64,000 nucleotides of DNA from a gamma proteobacterium HTCC2207 (GTDB taxonomy: Bacteria > Pseudomonadota > Gammaproteobacteria > Pseudomonadales > Porticoccaceae). The position numbers and the translations under genes were made by a program. Positions within the stretch are counted from its first letter, which is position 1. Each line of letters begins with the position of its first letter. This document shows, one piece after another, positions 53,107 to 63,540 of the stretch. The notes below the pieces were generated by a model. That model searched no databases, was not told the DNA's origin, and saw nothing but the letters and a program-made list of their open reading frames with translations. Location of the stretch: assembly GCA_905182265.1 (NCBI GenBank), contig CAJJAO010000025.1, forward strand, positions 1-64,000. Direction: 5' to 3'.

Positions 53107-53421
53107 CTAGTTTACCCACAACCCATTAGTCACCTGACAATCTATGGCATCCAAGGCCATATGAATCACTAGCCCAATACCCAGGATTCTAGTCTTGGGC
53201 AGCATACAGAGTAATAAATAAACCCCAATAAAACCCAGCTGATGCAACGGATGAAAACCGATACTGCAACGGCTCGGGCTATAGATCGGGCTGGCCAATA
53301 GATGATCTAAGTCCACCAGCATGGTGCCGACCAGTATCAGGTAGGCGACAGTCCAGTTACGGCGAAAAAAAAGCCCTACAACTAGTGCTGGCACCATAAA
53401 GTGAAGCGCTATATGAAACAT
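53107..53421 (-). CDS. DUF6122-like membrane protein
   Basis: MFHIALHFMVPALVVGLFFRRNW...MLVDLDHLLASPIY...GFHPLH. Confidence 0.75.
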   Translation of the reverse strand: MFHIALHFMVPALVVGLFFRRNWTVAYLILVGTMLVDLDHLLASPIYSPSRCSIGFHPLHQLGFIGVYLLLCMLPKTRILGIGLVIHMALDAIDCQVTNGLWVN

Positions 53422-53466
53422 ACGCCAGCGATCTGGGCCACCCGCAATAAGTTAATCGAGAACACC

Positions 53467-53913
53467 TTAGTCAACAATAATAGTTATTTTCTGCGAGAGC
53501 AGCGGTCTAGCGTGGGGTACATGCATGTAATTACCCAGTAACAGTTGCAAACTATGGGTACCGGGCTCAAGTTCAAGCTGGTTTTCGGTCTGCCCTTTGC
53601 CAAAATGAATAACCTGGGCGCTGGCAGGCAGCGGCATATCCATTCTGGGAAGATCATCGAGATTTATAAGTAAGTGATGATGCCCACTATTAGGCACTGG
53701 CTTACCTGCAGGAGAAATACCTACATTGGTACTCCCAAACGTAACCTTAAATGGCGAGCTCACTTTTTGTCCATCCAATGGAGACTCAATCCAAATTCGC
53801 GCATCGGCGGACACGGTGGACTTCATTATGTTTTCAGATTCAGCCTGGACAAAAAATGCGCACAGGGACGACATCAGTACAGCCAGAATTGTCAGCGGGG
53901 CAAAAGTTTTCAT
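53467..53913 (-). CDS. Secreted DUF4399 domain protein
   Basis: ARIWIESPLDGQKVSSPFKVTFG...GHHHLLINL...HSLQLLLGNYMHVPHARPLLSQKITI. Confidence 0.85.
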   Translation of the reverse strand: MKTFAPLTILAVLMSSLCAFFVQAESENIMKSTVSADARIWIESPLDGQKVSSPFKVTFGSTNVGISPAGKPVPNSGHHHLLINLDDLPRMDMPLPASAQVIHFGKGQTENQLELEPGTHSLQLLLGNYMHVPHARPLLSQKITIIVD

Positions 53914-54113
53914 AGGAATATCTTCTGATAATTAATGGCTGGCAGCATCCCACCTTTCCCTCCCCTAAGCAACCATTGACAATAACCCAAGATATAAGCA
54001 TATTTGTGGTGTCAGCATTAAAAACAAAAAAATAGCGACTGGCTAGGCACCCTATGCCGCAATATCTAATCGCTAACTATAACTATAAGTATGCTGTGAA
54101 CTGAGAGTAAACC

Positions 54114-54728
54114 ATGGAAACTTTGACTCCTGAGCAAGCGCGGTTGGTCTTTATCGTCTACAGCAGCGCGATAGTACCGCTCTTGGCAATTCCTTATCTG
54201 CATATTCGCCGACTAATCCCTAGCTGGGTACTACCGGCCTATATCGCTGTTTTTATTATTTCTGCACTAGGCTGGGAAATTTGGTTTACCTACGGCATTG
54301 TCGGTGGTGACACAGTGGATATGCGACGGGCCCTAGGGCTATCCCAACGAATCCCTATTCACCTTAACTGGGTACTCAATTCATTGGCTGATGCAGGTGC
54401 TGTTTTCTGCGGTGGATTATTGTTGGTCTGGCTACTGTTTGGCCGAGCCCAAAATTTATTCTCTCACTATCGTAATTCTGTACTGCTGTGCCTAACCGCC
54501 TTTTTTATCGGCCAGAATATACTGGTGGAAATGTTTTTGTATCAGGACCAACTCGCCATTGGAAAACCGCTATCCTGGGCTATATTGTCTCCTTTTGGCT
54601 CTTGGTGGAATCCCATACTATTTGAATACCAAGGTCGGTCAGTAAGTCTGCAAGGGCAGCTACCATGGATCATTCTAGGGCCATTATTTTACATTTTGCT
54701 CGTGCGATTTTTAGGCCGCAGGGTCTAG
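54114..54728 (+). CDS. Hypothetical multi-pass membrane protein
   Basis: Intact hydrophobic ORF, 204 aa. Confidence 0.65.
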   Translation: METLTPEQARLVFIVYSSAIVPLLAIPYLHIRRLIPSWVLPAYIAVFIISALGWEIWFTYGIVGGDTVDMRRALGLSQRIPIHLNWVLNSLADAGAVFCGGLLLVWLLFGRAQNLFSHYRNSVLLCLTAFFIGQNILVEMFLYQDQLAIGKPLSWAILSPFGSWWNPILFEYQGRSVSLQGQLPWIILGPLFYILLVRFLGRRV

Positions 54729-54780
54729 GCAGCCCAAAACACCATAGACAGGCAAGACAGAAAAGACAGGAAAGATCCGT

Positions 54781-56436
54781 TTACTGGGCCAGAGCAGCCT
54801 CAGCTTTGGTTACCAGATCACCGGCAAAATTCATCACATGAAAGATAGCTGTCTGCTCTTGAGTACCAGACACCAAATGAGCGCCGGGGCCGGTAGCATA
54901 CACAGCCACATCTTCTCCAGAATGGGTTTCTAGGCTCATTGGCATCAATGCCTCTTGGTGATAGCCGCTAGCCTGTGTATCTATATCAGTAAGATCCGCA
55001 CGACCTTCAAACGGCTCGCTGTAATAGCGTCTGTCAGCATTAGTCTCGTCGCCTAAATCTTGAAACCCAAGACCATTGGCATAACCCAATGTGGTGTAAG
55101 GTAAATCATCTAAGCCTTTAGCGAGCTCGGTGGTGCCAACATCAATTACCTTGCCTAGTATCGGGTTGCCGCGCCTAGGGTAACCGGCAATAGTAAACAC
55201 ATGACTATGGTCTGCTGTGACAATAATCAGCGTTTCATCCGGATTAGTACTGTCGACGGCCGCTTGAATGGCCTGAGAAAACTCGATGGTATCAGTCAGT
55301 GCGTTATAAGCGCTGCTGGCATGGTGACCATGGTCGATGCGGCCTGACTCAACCATTAGAAAATACCCTTTGGGATTATTATCGAGAACATCAATGGCTA
55401 GCCTAGTCATCTCCGTCAACGAGGGCTCACCTGCAATATCATTGCCGCGATCTGCTTCATACAGCATATGAGACTCGTTAAATAAACCAAACACCGGGCC
55501 CTGAGCATTGCGGTCTAGGGCATCAAAACCAGACTGCTGATCAATATAAGTACCATCTGGATAAATAGCCTGCCATTCTTCGACTAGGTTGCGACCATCA
55601 CTGCGATCACCTTCTATCTCACTCCTCGCATCTGCGCTGTTAGCTGCGGCATCGGCCGGTAAAAAGTGCTTGCGCCCGCCACCCATTACAACCTCAATAC
55701 CATCAATACCATCGGTATTTAGGCCTTCAAACTTGGCTTGTAGGTTGCTTTCAAAGTTTATCAGCTGTGACGCAATATCTTGGCAACCACTTGCTATAGC
55801 CTCGGCAGGCATTCTTGAGTCGTCGTCCCATTCGCGGTCGGCAGCTTTGGCATAGGTTGCAGCTGGTGTAGCATGGGTAATACTCGTAGTAGTGAGAACC
55901 CCAGTCGATAGTCCGGCGATTTCTGCCAACTCAAGAGCTGTCATTAGTTCGTTACCCTGCCCCGAACTGCAGTCACCCATAACAACATTCTCATTCAAAC
56001 CAATGACGCCGACATCGGTCTTAACCCCACTAATAATGGCGGTCATGGTGCCAGCCGAGTCTGGAGTCTGAGCATCAACATTGTAGGTTTTTGATAAACC
56101 AGTAAAGGGAAAATGGCCAAAGCTAAGACTGTTCTCCTCACCAGACATACCCTTCTGCTGACCATCTAAAATACGTGCTGCTGTGACGGTACCAATACTC
56201 ATGCCATCACCAATAAACAAAATAATATTTTTGGCAGCCCCTCTATTTTTACTCAGCTGTGTCATGGCCGTATGAATATCCTCGACCTTTGCCGCAGACT
56301 CTACGTACCAACTATTGTCCATATGTGTGAGGGGGCTAGAATTTTCAGTAGCAGCATCGGAAATAGAATTGTTTGTATCGCAACCCTGTAAAGCAAATAA
56401 GCTAACAGCCAATGGGGTGATCAGAAATTTATTCAT
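54781..56436 (-). CDS. Alkaline phosphatase (PhoA superfamily), putative lipoprotein
   Basis: Lipobox LFALQGC; LFIGDGMSIGTVTAARI, TPDSAGTMTAIISG, ADHSHVFTIAGYPRRGNPI. Confidence 0.93.
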   Translation of the reverse strand: MNKFLITPLAVSLFALQGCDTNNSISDAATENSSPLTHMDNSWYVESAAKVEDIHTAMTQLSKNRGAAKNIILFIGDGMSIGTVTAARILDGQQKGMSGEENSLSFGHFPFTGLSKTYNVDAQTPDSAGTMTAIISGVKTDVGVIGLNENVVMGDCSSGQGNELMTALELAEIAGLSTGVLTTTSITHATPAATYAKAADREWDDDSRMPAEAIASGCQDIASQLINFESNLQAKFEGLNTDGIDGIEVVMGGGRKHFLPADAAANSADARSEIEGDRSDGRNLVEEWQAIYPDGTYIDQQSGFDALDRNAQGPVFGLFNESHMLYEADRGNDIAGEPSLTEMTRLAIDVLDNNPKGYFLMVESGRIDHGHHASSAYNALTDTIEFSQAIQAAVDSTNPDETLIIVTADHSHVFTIAGYPRRGNPILGKVIDVGTTELAKGLDDLPYTTLGYANGLGFQDLGDETNADRRYYSEPFEGRADLTDIDTQASGYHQEALMPMSLETHSGEDVAVYATGPGAHLVSGTQEQTAIFHVMNFAGDLVTKAEAALAQ

Positions 56437-56577
56437 GGGGGTTCCTAGGGCGACACACGTTCAGTCATTGTTATTTTTATACCCATCACAATAGCCCGAA
56501 GCAGGGGTAAGCCACAACCTTAGAAAGAAGAATGGTTCTTATAAATAAACCTAGGATTTTTTGTGTCGGCCTCAGCC

Positions 56578-56826
56578 TTAAAGGTCTAGTAGCTCGTGGA
56601 TATTCAGGTTGTGAGCCTTAGCCAGTTTAAACACCTGCCACAGCGACACTATCTTAGTGGGATCCTGTTCCATGCGCTGATACTGGCGAACCGACAGTTC
56701 GTAGTCGGCCATATCTTCTTGAACCAGTTCGCGGCTCTTGCGCAATCCCTTGATCTTGGTGCAGAGGTTTTGTTGCAGTTCTATAAATTCATCGTAGTAA
56801 ATTGAGTCTGGGTTTGGACGTTGCAT
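56578..56826 (-). CDS. Small XRE/HTH-like protein, copy A (82 aa)
   Basis: KIKGLRKSRELVQEDMADYELSVRQYQRMEQDPTKIVSLWQVFKLAKAHNLNIHELLDL. Confidence 0.82.
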   Translation of the reverse strand: MQRPNPDSIYYDEFIELQQNLCTKIKGLRKSRELVQEDMADYELSVRQYQRMEQDPTKIVSLWQVFKLAKAHNLNIHELLDL

Positions 56827-56848
56827 AATGGTCTATTCAATCTCCCTA

Positions 56849-56887
56849 TTGAAATTTGCGACCAAGGTTTGCATATTCAAATTTCAA
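56849..56887. promoter_or_regulatory. 10-bp inverted repeat upstream of XRE copy A (candidate operator)
   Basis: TTGAAATTTG-N19-CAAATTTCAA. Confidence 0.6.
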
Positions 56888-57049
56888 CCGACACGTCTAG
56901 CTTGGCTGAGGAGCTAAGCAACCGATCATTAGCGCGTAGAGGTTTTTTTATGAGTAAATTAAAGCGGATTCTGGCGAGACAAATTGGGGGCTGTTGGCAA
57001 TAGCCTGAGACAGATTTTCTTGGTTTCCTAAGCGCCTAAACTAGTCAGA

Positions 57050-57298
57050 CTAAAGATCGAGCAGCTCGTGGACATCCAGATCATGGGCCTTGGCGAGTTT
57101 GAATATCTGCCACAGAGACACAATGGCAGTTGGGTCCTCTTCCATGCGCTGATACTGGCGTACCGACAGCTCATAATTTGCCATGTCTTCCTGAACCATG
57201 CCCCGGCTTTTACGCAGCTCACGAATTTTACTGTGCAGCTTTTTCTGAAGCTCTAAGAATTCATCGTAATAAATGGAGTCTGTATTTGGGCGTTGCAT
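57050..57298 (-). CDS. Small XRE/HTH-like protein, copy B (82 aa)
   Basis: About 65/82 residues identical to copy A by eye. Confidence 0.82.
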   Translation of the reverse strand: MQRPNTDSIYYDEFLELQKKLHSKIRELRKSRGMVQEDMANYELSVRQYQRMEEDPTAIVSLWQIFKLAKAHDLDVHELLDL

Positions 57299-57319
57299 AA
57301 CGTTTTATTCTAAATTCCT

Positions 57320-57360
57320 ATTGAAACTTCCCGCCAAGGGTGGCATATTCACTTTTCAAT
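57320..57360. promoter_or_regulatory. 7-bp inverted repeat upstream of XRE copy B (candidate operator)
   Basis: ATTGAAA-N27-TTTCAAT at the same relative position as the copy A dyad. Confidence 0.5.
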
Positions 57361-57409
57361 CTACACGCCTAGCATGGCGTTTTTAGTCCGACCACCAAGG
57401 AGCACACAG

Positions 57410-57811
57410 GTGAATCATCAAGTCCCACTAAATCTTCTCAGTCTTTTTATTATGCTTTTTGTAAATGCTTGTACGATGCAACCAGAGAAACCAGATTACT
57501 CGGTAGACCTTTACAGCCTCGCGCGCAGTGCCACTTACACCCAGCGAGAATTGATCAATACCCAACTCGACCCGACTATTGAAGCCAACGAACAGCGGCC
57601 ACAACTATTGCTGGCGAGCTACTGTGATCTAGTTAAAAGGCGCACGATTTACGCCAAAGTCACACCCAAGTCCTGCGGCACCCAAAAGCCTGCCATACGC
57701 CATTGCCTTAGCGAGTTTCATCGATGCGTTAGAACCTGTAAGCTGCGGTCTGTCGAGTGCAATGTCTGTGAAGCGCCGGCCATAAGCTGTATTAGCCAGA
57801 GAGATGACTAG
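57410..57811 (+). CDS. Cys-rich putative lipoprotein
   Basis: AAGGAG upstream of GTG 57410; lipobox-like MLFVNACTM; C-terminal CLSEFHRCVRTCKLRSVECNVCEAPAISC. Confidence 0.6.
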   Translation: MNHQVPLNLLSLFIMLFVNACTMQPEKPDYSVDLYSLARSATYTQRELINTQLDPTIEANEQRPQLLLASYCDLVKRRTIYAKVTPKSCGTQKPAIRHCLSEFHRCVRTCKLRSVECNVCEAPAISCISQRDD

Positions 57812-57866
57812 CAAGACTCCCTCTAAAAAGAGATTAAAGAACCTGTAGTAACCTTGAAGTACTTTG

Positions 57867-57924
57867 GACCCCGAACGCAGAGCCACCGCCTTGGCACAAC
57901 GCGGCAGTCTTGGGGTCATTTTTT
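57867..57924 (+). terminator. Putative terminator-like hairpin with T-run
   Basis: GACCCC...GGGGTC-ATTTTTT with internal structure; long loop lowers confidence. Confidence 0.4.
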
Positions 57925-57935
57925 ACAGTCACAAC

Positions 57936-58595
57936 CTACCCTTCAATTCGGCAGCCAAATTCTTGGCCCGCATCCAATAGCCACCGAGCAATATAGTCGG
58001 CAAAGCTTCGCCTAATAATCAAATCAAAAGAACCATCAGATTTATTGCTAACTACCGCTGTCGCTTTGGCAAAAGTGGTCTGCACACAGCAACCCTTATC
58101 GGTCTGGGCACTGGGCCAACCGGCAAAGTCATAGACAGAGGATTTTTTAAGCATTGTCTGCACGGCAGTATTACTACCCCGCATATTGATTAACGTCTGG
58201 CCACCGCTCAGATCCACAATCGAGATGTGCCCAGTCAACCTTTGTCTAAGAGCGGCCTCAAGGGTTAGCGCACCTGCCTGAGACACCAGCATCCACTCAT
58301 CTGGGCCCAGCCAATAAAGACTGTGCTCATGGTTGCAGTGGTAGTGGCCGGGCTCTGTGGGTAACGGAATACCGAGTACTTCGCTGACACCAGCACTAAA
58401 ACCATCATCCCGACCATCGCCCCGCAGGTTAAGATGTGTGCAAATTGGTGCTTCTTTAACCACCAGAGCAAACTCGGCATCACCATTGAATAGCTCGGTA
58501 CCATTCACGGCAGCAACCTGACTCTGGTGACTCGTGCGGCGATGAAAGTACTGCAGTGGCGATTCCACTTTTATGCTGCTGAGTTTATTCGACAT
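57936..58595 (-). CDS. soxG: Sarcosine oxidase gamma subunit
   Basis: Position downstream of soxA; SIVDLSGGQTLINMRGSNTAVQTMLKKSSVYDF; ATG 58595 preferred over the ORF start at 58661. Confidence 0.9.
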   Translation of the reverse strand: MSNKLSSIKVESPLQYFHRRTSHQSQVAAVNGTELFNGDAEFALVVKEAPICTHLNLRGDGRDDGFSAGVSEVLGIPLPTEPGHYHCNHEHSLYWLGPDEWMLVSQAGALTLEAALRQRLTGHISIVDLSGGQTLINMRGSNTAVQTMLKKSSVYDFAGWPSAQTDKGCCVQTTFAKATAVVSNKSDGSFDLIIRRSFADYIARWLLDAGQEFGCRIEG

Positions 58596-61500
58596 TTTGG
58601 CGCTCCCCTTTGGGGTCATAAAACACTGAGCTGACAATCTCGGCAGCAATGGTGCGCCCATCTGCCAGTGGGCAATGAACTATCTGGCCCTCTCGACTAT
58701 GGCCGCCTTTTACTACCGCAAGGGCAATTGAATGGCCGAGGTTAGCGCTGTAATAGCTGGAGGTAACATGGCCCTGCATGGACATGGGAATCGCCTGTTT
58801 GGCGTCGAAGACAACTTGGGCGCCCTCGGGCAGTACGGTATTTGCATCAATAGTTTTAAGACCCACTAACTGCTTGCGATTTTCGCGCACCGAATCGCTG
58901 CGCTGCAAAGATCGCTTGCCAATAAAGCTAAAGGTTTTGTTTTTACCAACCACCCAATCCATATTCATATCCGCCGGCGTCATGGAGCCATCGGTGTCCT
59001 GCCCCACAATAATGAAACCTTTTTCTGCGCGCAGTACGTGCATGGTTTCTGTGCCGTAAGGCGTTATACCAAACTCCTCCCCCGCCGCGATTAACGCCTC
59101 CCAAATATGTCGGCCATAATGGGCCGGCACATTAATTTCATAGGTTAGTTCGCCGGTAAAGCTGATACGGAATATCCGTGCGGCAACTCCTGCTACGGTG
59201 CCGTCTCGCCAATCCATAAACTTAAATTCGTCATTGGCTAGCTCAATATCACCACAGACCTTGGCCAGTACCTTGCGGGCATTAGGGCCGGTGATGGTCG
59301 CTGTTGTCCAGTGATCGGTGACTGAGGTGAAATACACATTTAGGTGAGGCCACTCTGTTTGCTGCCACAGTTCAAGCCAGGCCAATACACCGGCTGCACC
59401 ACCGGTGGTGGTAAACATCAGATAATGGTTGTCGCCCAAACAGGCGCAGACACCATCGTCAAAAATCATGCCGTCTTCTTTTAACATGACGCCGTAGCGA
59501 CATTTTCCCAGAGCCAACTTAAGGTAGGAGTTGGTGTACATGCGGGTAATAAATTCCGCTGCGTCTGGGCCCTGAATATCAATTTTACCCAGAGTGCTGG
59601 CATCCAAAATGCCTACCGATTTACGCACCGCTAGACATTCACGGTTGACCGCCTGATGCATGGACTCGCCAACATGGGGGAAGTACCAAGGTCGCTTCCA
59701 CTGGCCGACATCTTCAAACTCTGCGCCCTGCTCTGCATGCCAACGATGCATCGCGGTGTAGCGCTCTGGGTCAAATAGCTCGCCTATATCACGACCGGCA
59801 ATAGCGCCAAAGGTGGTCGGCGTATAGGACGGGCGAAAAATCGTTGTACCTGTCTCAGGGATACTTTGACCCAGGGCATTAGCCAAAATAGCCATGCCAT
59901 TAATATTGCCCAGCTTGCCTTGATCTGTGCCAAAACCCATAGCGGTATAACGCTTGATATGTTCTACAGATTCGAAGCCTTCGCGCACCGCCAGTTCAAT
60001 ACCGCTAGCACTGACATCCAACTGCATATCGACAAACTGGCTGGGAGCACGACTAGTCTTTTTGCTGTGGGGCACTAAAAACAATGCCTGCTGAGGCTGC
60101 TCTTTATACTCTTCAACCGCAGCGCTAGGAAAGTACAGCTTGCCGTCCCCATGGCCGGCCAACTTCGCCGCCTCTGCGCCTGCTCTGGCTCCGTCGTCTA
60201 GACAACCTGACAGCGCATAGGTGCCGGCACAGGCTCCTACTGACCGCTCCTGCTGCTTTGATTTACCTGGTCTAAAGCCCACAATACTGTCATCCCAGAC
60301 TGGCTTAGCGCCGGTATGTGAGCTCAGATGGATCGCTGGGCTCCAGCCCCCAGAACAGGCAATCAGGTCGCAGGCTAGGGTCTCAACCGGCCCTACAATG
60401 TCTGCTCCCTGAGCATTGAGCCGAGCTACTAGGGCCCGCTTAACTCGTTTGCCACCCTGGGCTTCAATCACCCCATGGCCTGCCATAACCTCAATACCTA
60501 AACCCTTTACGGCTGCAACTATATCGCCCTTAGGCTGCGACCTAGAATCTACAATCGCAACCACTTGGCGACCAGCTCGATGCCAGTCGATTGCGGTTTG
60601 GTAGGCATTATCATTAGTTGTAAATAGGACCAGTCGACTGCCCGGCGCCACCCCGTAACGATTGACATAGGTAGACACCGAAGAGGCCTGCATAACACCG
60701 GGAATATCATTGTGGGCAAACACCAGTGGACGCTCAAAAGCACCGGCGGCCAGTATCACCTGCTTAGCTCGCACCCGATGCATTCGCTGGCGTGAGCCGG
60801 CTGCTGCACTGATACCCAGATGGTCGGTACGGCGCTCTAAGATGCCTAGAAAGTTATGGTCGTAATAACCAAACACTGTGCTGCGCGGCAATGTCTGCAC
60901 ATTGTCAAAGCCGTTTAATTCTGCAACTAGGTCAGCGACCCAATCTACTGCCAACTGACCATCTATAGTCTGTGTTGACGCCAATAAGCTACCACCAAAT
61001 TCGTTCTGTTCATCGGCAACAATCACTCGGGCACCAGCCCGAGCTGCCTCCCGTGCCGCGACTAACCCAGCCGGGCCCGCACCCACAACTAGTACGTCGC
61101 AGTGCTGGTTAAGTTTGTCGTAGCTGTCGGGGTCACTCTGCACCGGGGTGCTGCCTAAACCAGCGGCCTTACGAATAAAGTGTTCGTAGGTCATCCATAA
61201 TTTGGCGGGGTACATAAAGGTTTTGTAATAAAACCCTGGGGGCATCAGACGACCAAACCAGCCGCTAATACTCATTAAGTCAAAATTAACACTGGGCCAA
61301 CCATTCACAGAGGCTGCTTCGAGGCCCTCGTAGAGCTCAACCTGTGTGGCTTTTAAATTAGGCACAGTGGCCGCGCCAGAGCCAATTTGCATAATGGCAT
61401 TAGGTTCTTCTGCGCCGTGACCCACAATGCCCCTTGGGCGGGAGTATTTAAAGCTGCGACCCACTACTTTTACGCCATTGGCTAGTAATGCAGAGGCCAG

Positions 61501-61617
61501 AGTATCCCCAGCGACGCCCTGTAGTTGCTTACCATTAAAGGTAAAGTTGATGGGCACAGTGCCATCGATTCGAGTCCGGGTACCTTCCACTGCGCTTAAA
61601 CGATTAACCTGGTTCAT
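58585..61617 (-). CDS. soxA: Sarcosine oxidase alpha subunit
   Basis: FNGKQLQGVAGDTLASALLANGVKVVGRSFKYSRPRGIVGHGAEEPNA; VVGAGPAGLVAAREAARAGA; GcvT-like C-terminus. Confidence 0.97.
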   Translation of the reverse strand: MNQVNRLSAVEGTRTRIDGTVPINFTFNGKQLQGVAGDTLASALLANGVKVVGRSFKYSRPRGIVGHGAEEPNAIMQIGSGAATVPNLKATQVELYEGLEAASVNGWPSVNFDLMSISGWFGRLMPPGFYYKTFMYPAKLWMTYEHFIRKAAGLGSTPVQSDPDSYDKLNQHCDVLVVGAGPAGLVAAREAARAGARVIVADEQNEFGGSLLASTQTIDGQLAVDWVADLVAELNGFDNVQTLPRSTVFGYYDHNFLGILERRTDHLGISAAAGSRQRMHRVRAKQVILAAGAFERPLVFAHNDIPGVMQASSVSTYVNRYGVAPGSRLVLFTTNDNAYQTAIDWHRAGRQVVAIVDSRSQPKGDIVAAVKGLGIEVMAGHGVIEAQGGKRVKRALVARLNAQGADIVGPVETLACDLIACSGGWSPAIHLSSHTGAKPVWDDSIVGFRPGKSKQQERSVGACAGTYALSGCLDDGARAGAEAAKLAGHGDGKLYFPSAAVEEYKEQPQQALFLVPHSKKTSRAPSQFVDMQLDVSASGIELAVREGFESVEHIKRYTAMGFGTDQGKLGNINGMAILANALGQSIPETGTTIFRPSYTPTTFGAIAGRDIGELFDPERYTAMHRWHAEQGAEFEDVGQWKRPWYFPHVGESMHQAVNRECLAVRKSVGILDASTLGKIDIQGPDAAEFITRMYTNSYLKLALGKCRYGVMLKEDGMIFDDGVCACLGDNHYLMFTTTGGAAGVLAWLELWQQTEWPHLNVYFTSVTDHWTTATITGPNARKVLAKVCGDIELANDEFKFMDWRDGTVAGVAARIFRISFTGELTYEINVPAHYGRHIWEALIAAGEEFGITPYGTETMHVLRAEKGFIIVGQDTDGSMTPADMNMDWVVGKNKTFSFIGKRSLQRSDSVRENRKQLVGLKTIDANTVLPEGAQVVFDAKQAIPMSMQGHVTSSYYSANLGHSIALAVVKGGHSREGQIVHCPLADGRTIAAEIVSSVFYDPKGERQNVE

Positions 61618-61946
61618 AGGGTACCTCTGGGGGTATCTCTGTGCGCATCTATAGCGACATCTATAGCGGCTATCACCTGAGGTTTTTCACCCACCATATA
61701 GGTCTCTAAAATTTCGTAACTCAGCGTATTGCGTGTGGCATAAAAATACCGGCGACAGCCTATGCCGTGATACCACATCTCATGGTGGATACCCCTTGGA
61801 TTCTTGCGAAAGAACAGGTAATCGCCCCATTCTTTATCGCTGAGTGCTTCTGGTTCAACAGGCCGCACAATATGGGCTTCGCCACTGTAGCTAAACTCTT
61901 CTTCTTCGCGGTCTTCTCTACAGTGGGGGCAGTGAATCAATAACAT
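61614..61946 (-). CDS. soxD: Sarcosine oxidase delta subunit
   Basis: MLLIHCPHCREDREEEEFSYSGEAHIVRP; 4-bp overlap with soxA. Confidence 0.96.
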   Translation of the reverse strand: MLLIHCPHCREDREEEEFSYSGEAHIVRPVEPEALSDKEWGDYLFFRKNPRGIHHEMWYHGIGCRRYFYATRNTLSYEILETYMVGEKPQVIAAIDVAIDAHRDTPRGTL

Positions 61947-62056
61947 AATCTGGTCTTCTATCTTAATCTAGCCAATAAACTTGGCCATAAATTTGAGAAT
62001 TAATTGAGCGTTAATTGAGAGCAAAATTAAGAGCAAAATTGCCAACATAGGCAGCC

Positions 62057-63307
62057 TTAATGAGCAACGCCAGCAGCTCCGTGTTCATCAATCAACGCGC
62101 CGGTATTAAATCGTTCAAGATCAAACGCTTCCGCTAATGGGTGGGGATGATCATTGGCTACCGTATCGGCAAATACATAACCTGAGCCCGGCGTGGCTTT
62201 AAAACCACCCGTACCCCAGCCACAGTTAAAATAGAGCCCTTGCACCGAGGTCTTGCTAATAATCGGGCAGGCATCTGGTGTGGTATCTACAACACCACCC
62301 CATTGGCGGTTCATGCGCACTCGACTAAAGGCTGGGAATAACTCGCAGATCGCTTGAAGGGTATGCTCAATGACATGCATTGAACCCCGCTGGCCATAGC
62401 CGTTGTAACCATCTACACCAGCGCCAACCACCAGATCTCCTTTGTCAGACTGGCTGATATAGCCATGGACTGCATTGGACATGACCACGGTATCCAGACA
62501 GGGCTTAACCGGTTCCGAAACCAAAGCCTGCAATGGCCGCGACTCAACGGGCAGTCGCAAACCCGCCATAGCAGCCACCACGCCGGAATTACCCGCTGTT
62601 ACACAGGCCACTTTGCGCGCACCAATAAAGCCTTTAGTAGTTTCAACACCGACAACCACGCCATTTTTGCGACGGATGCCGGTGACTTCAGTTTCCTGAA
62701 TAAGGTCTACGCCCAGCGCGTCTGCTCCGCGAGCATAGCCCCAAGCGACAGCATCATGACGGGCCGTGCCGCCGCGAGGCTGCCATGAGGCGCCCAGAAT
62801 GGGGTAGCGACAGTCTCTTGAGATATTAATAAGAGGTGCGATTTCTTTGATGCGCTCTGGGGTAACCACTTCGCCATCGATACCATTGAGTCGATTGGCA
62901 TTTACCCGGCGTTCGATATCGCGCATGTCCTGTAAGTTATGGCCGAGGTTTAAAACACCACGCTGACTAAACATTACATTGTAGTTAAGCTCTTGGCTCA
63001 GCCCCTCCCATAATTTAAGGGATAAATCATAGAGCTGCGCTGCCTCGTCCCATAGATAATTGGAGCGAATGATAGTGGTGTTACGAGCCGTATTACCGCC
63101 CCCCAAATAACCTTTCTCAATCACCGCAACATTGGTAATGCCATGAACCTTGGCAAGATAATAGGCCGTCGCCAAACCATGGCCACCACCACCCACTATA
63201 ATCACATCGTAGTCAGCTTTGGGCTTGGGGCTGCGCCAGATTTTTTGCCAGTTTTCATGGTAGCTCAGGGCATTTTTAAGCAGGCTAAAGCCAGAGTATT
63301 TCTTCAT
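62057..63307 (-). CDS. soxB: Sarcosine oxidase beta subunit
   Basis: [59 protein letters not shown] 63307 preferred. Confidence 0.97.
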   Translation of the reverse strand: MKKYSGFSLLKNALSYHENWQKIWRSPKPKADYDVIIVGGGGHGLATAYYLAKVHGITNVAVIEKGYLGGGNTARNTTIIRSNYLWDEAAQLYDLSLKLWEGLSQELNYNVMFSQRGVLNLGHNLQDMRDIERRVNANRLNGIDGEVVTPERIKEIAPLINISRDCRYPILGASWQPRGGTARHDAVAWGYARGADALGVDLIQETEVTGIRRKNGVVVGVETTKGFIGARKVACVTAGNSGVVAAMAGLRLPVESRPLQALVSEPVKPCLDTVVMSNAVHGYISQSDKGDLVVGAGVDGYNGYGQRGSMHVIEHTLQAICELFPAFSRVRMNRQWGGVVDTTPDACPIISKTSVQGLYFNCGWGTGGFKATPGSGYVFADTVANDHPHPLAEAFDLERFNTGALIDEHGAAGVAH

Positions 63308-63540
63308 GATCAAAACTCTTAAGAATTGCTGTTTATGGGTGCTATTGGAGCAATATACGAGGGGCCTTCGATAGAATAAAACTGACAAATAGAGGCTTAA
63401 AAGCGACAAACAAGCCAAAATACGATCAAAAACTAGGCGAAATGCCGTTTTAGTACAATTTAAAGAGTCGAATTATTGAATATAAACGCCGCAAATTGCA
63501 CAATGAGGTTAAATCCAAGCTCCGCAGCGATCGTCAAAAC

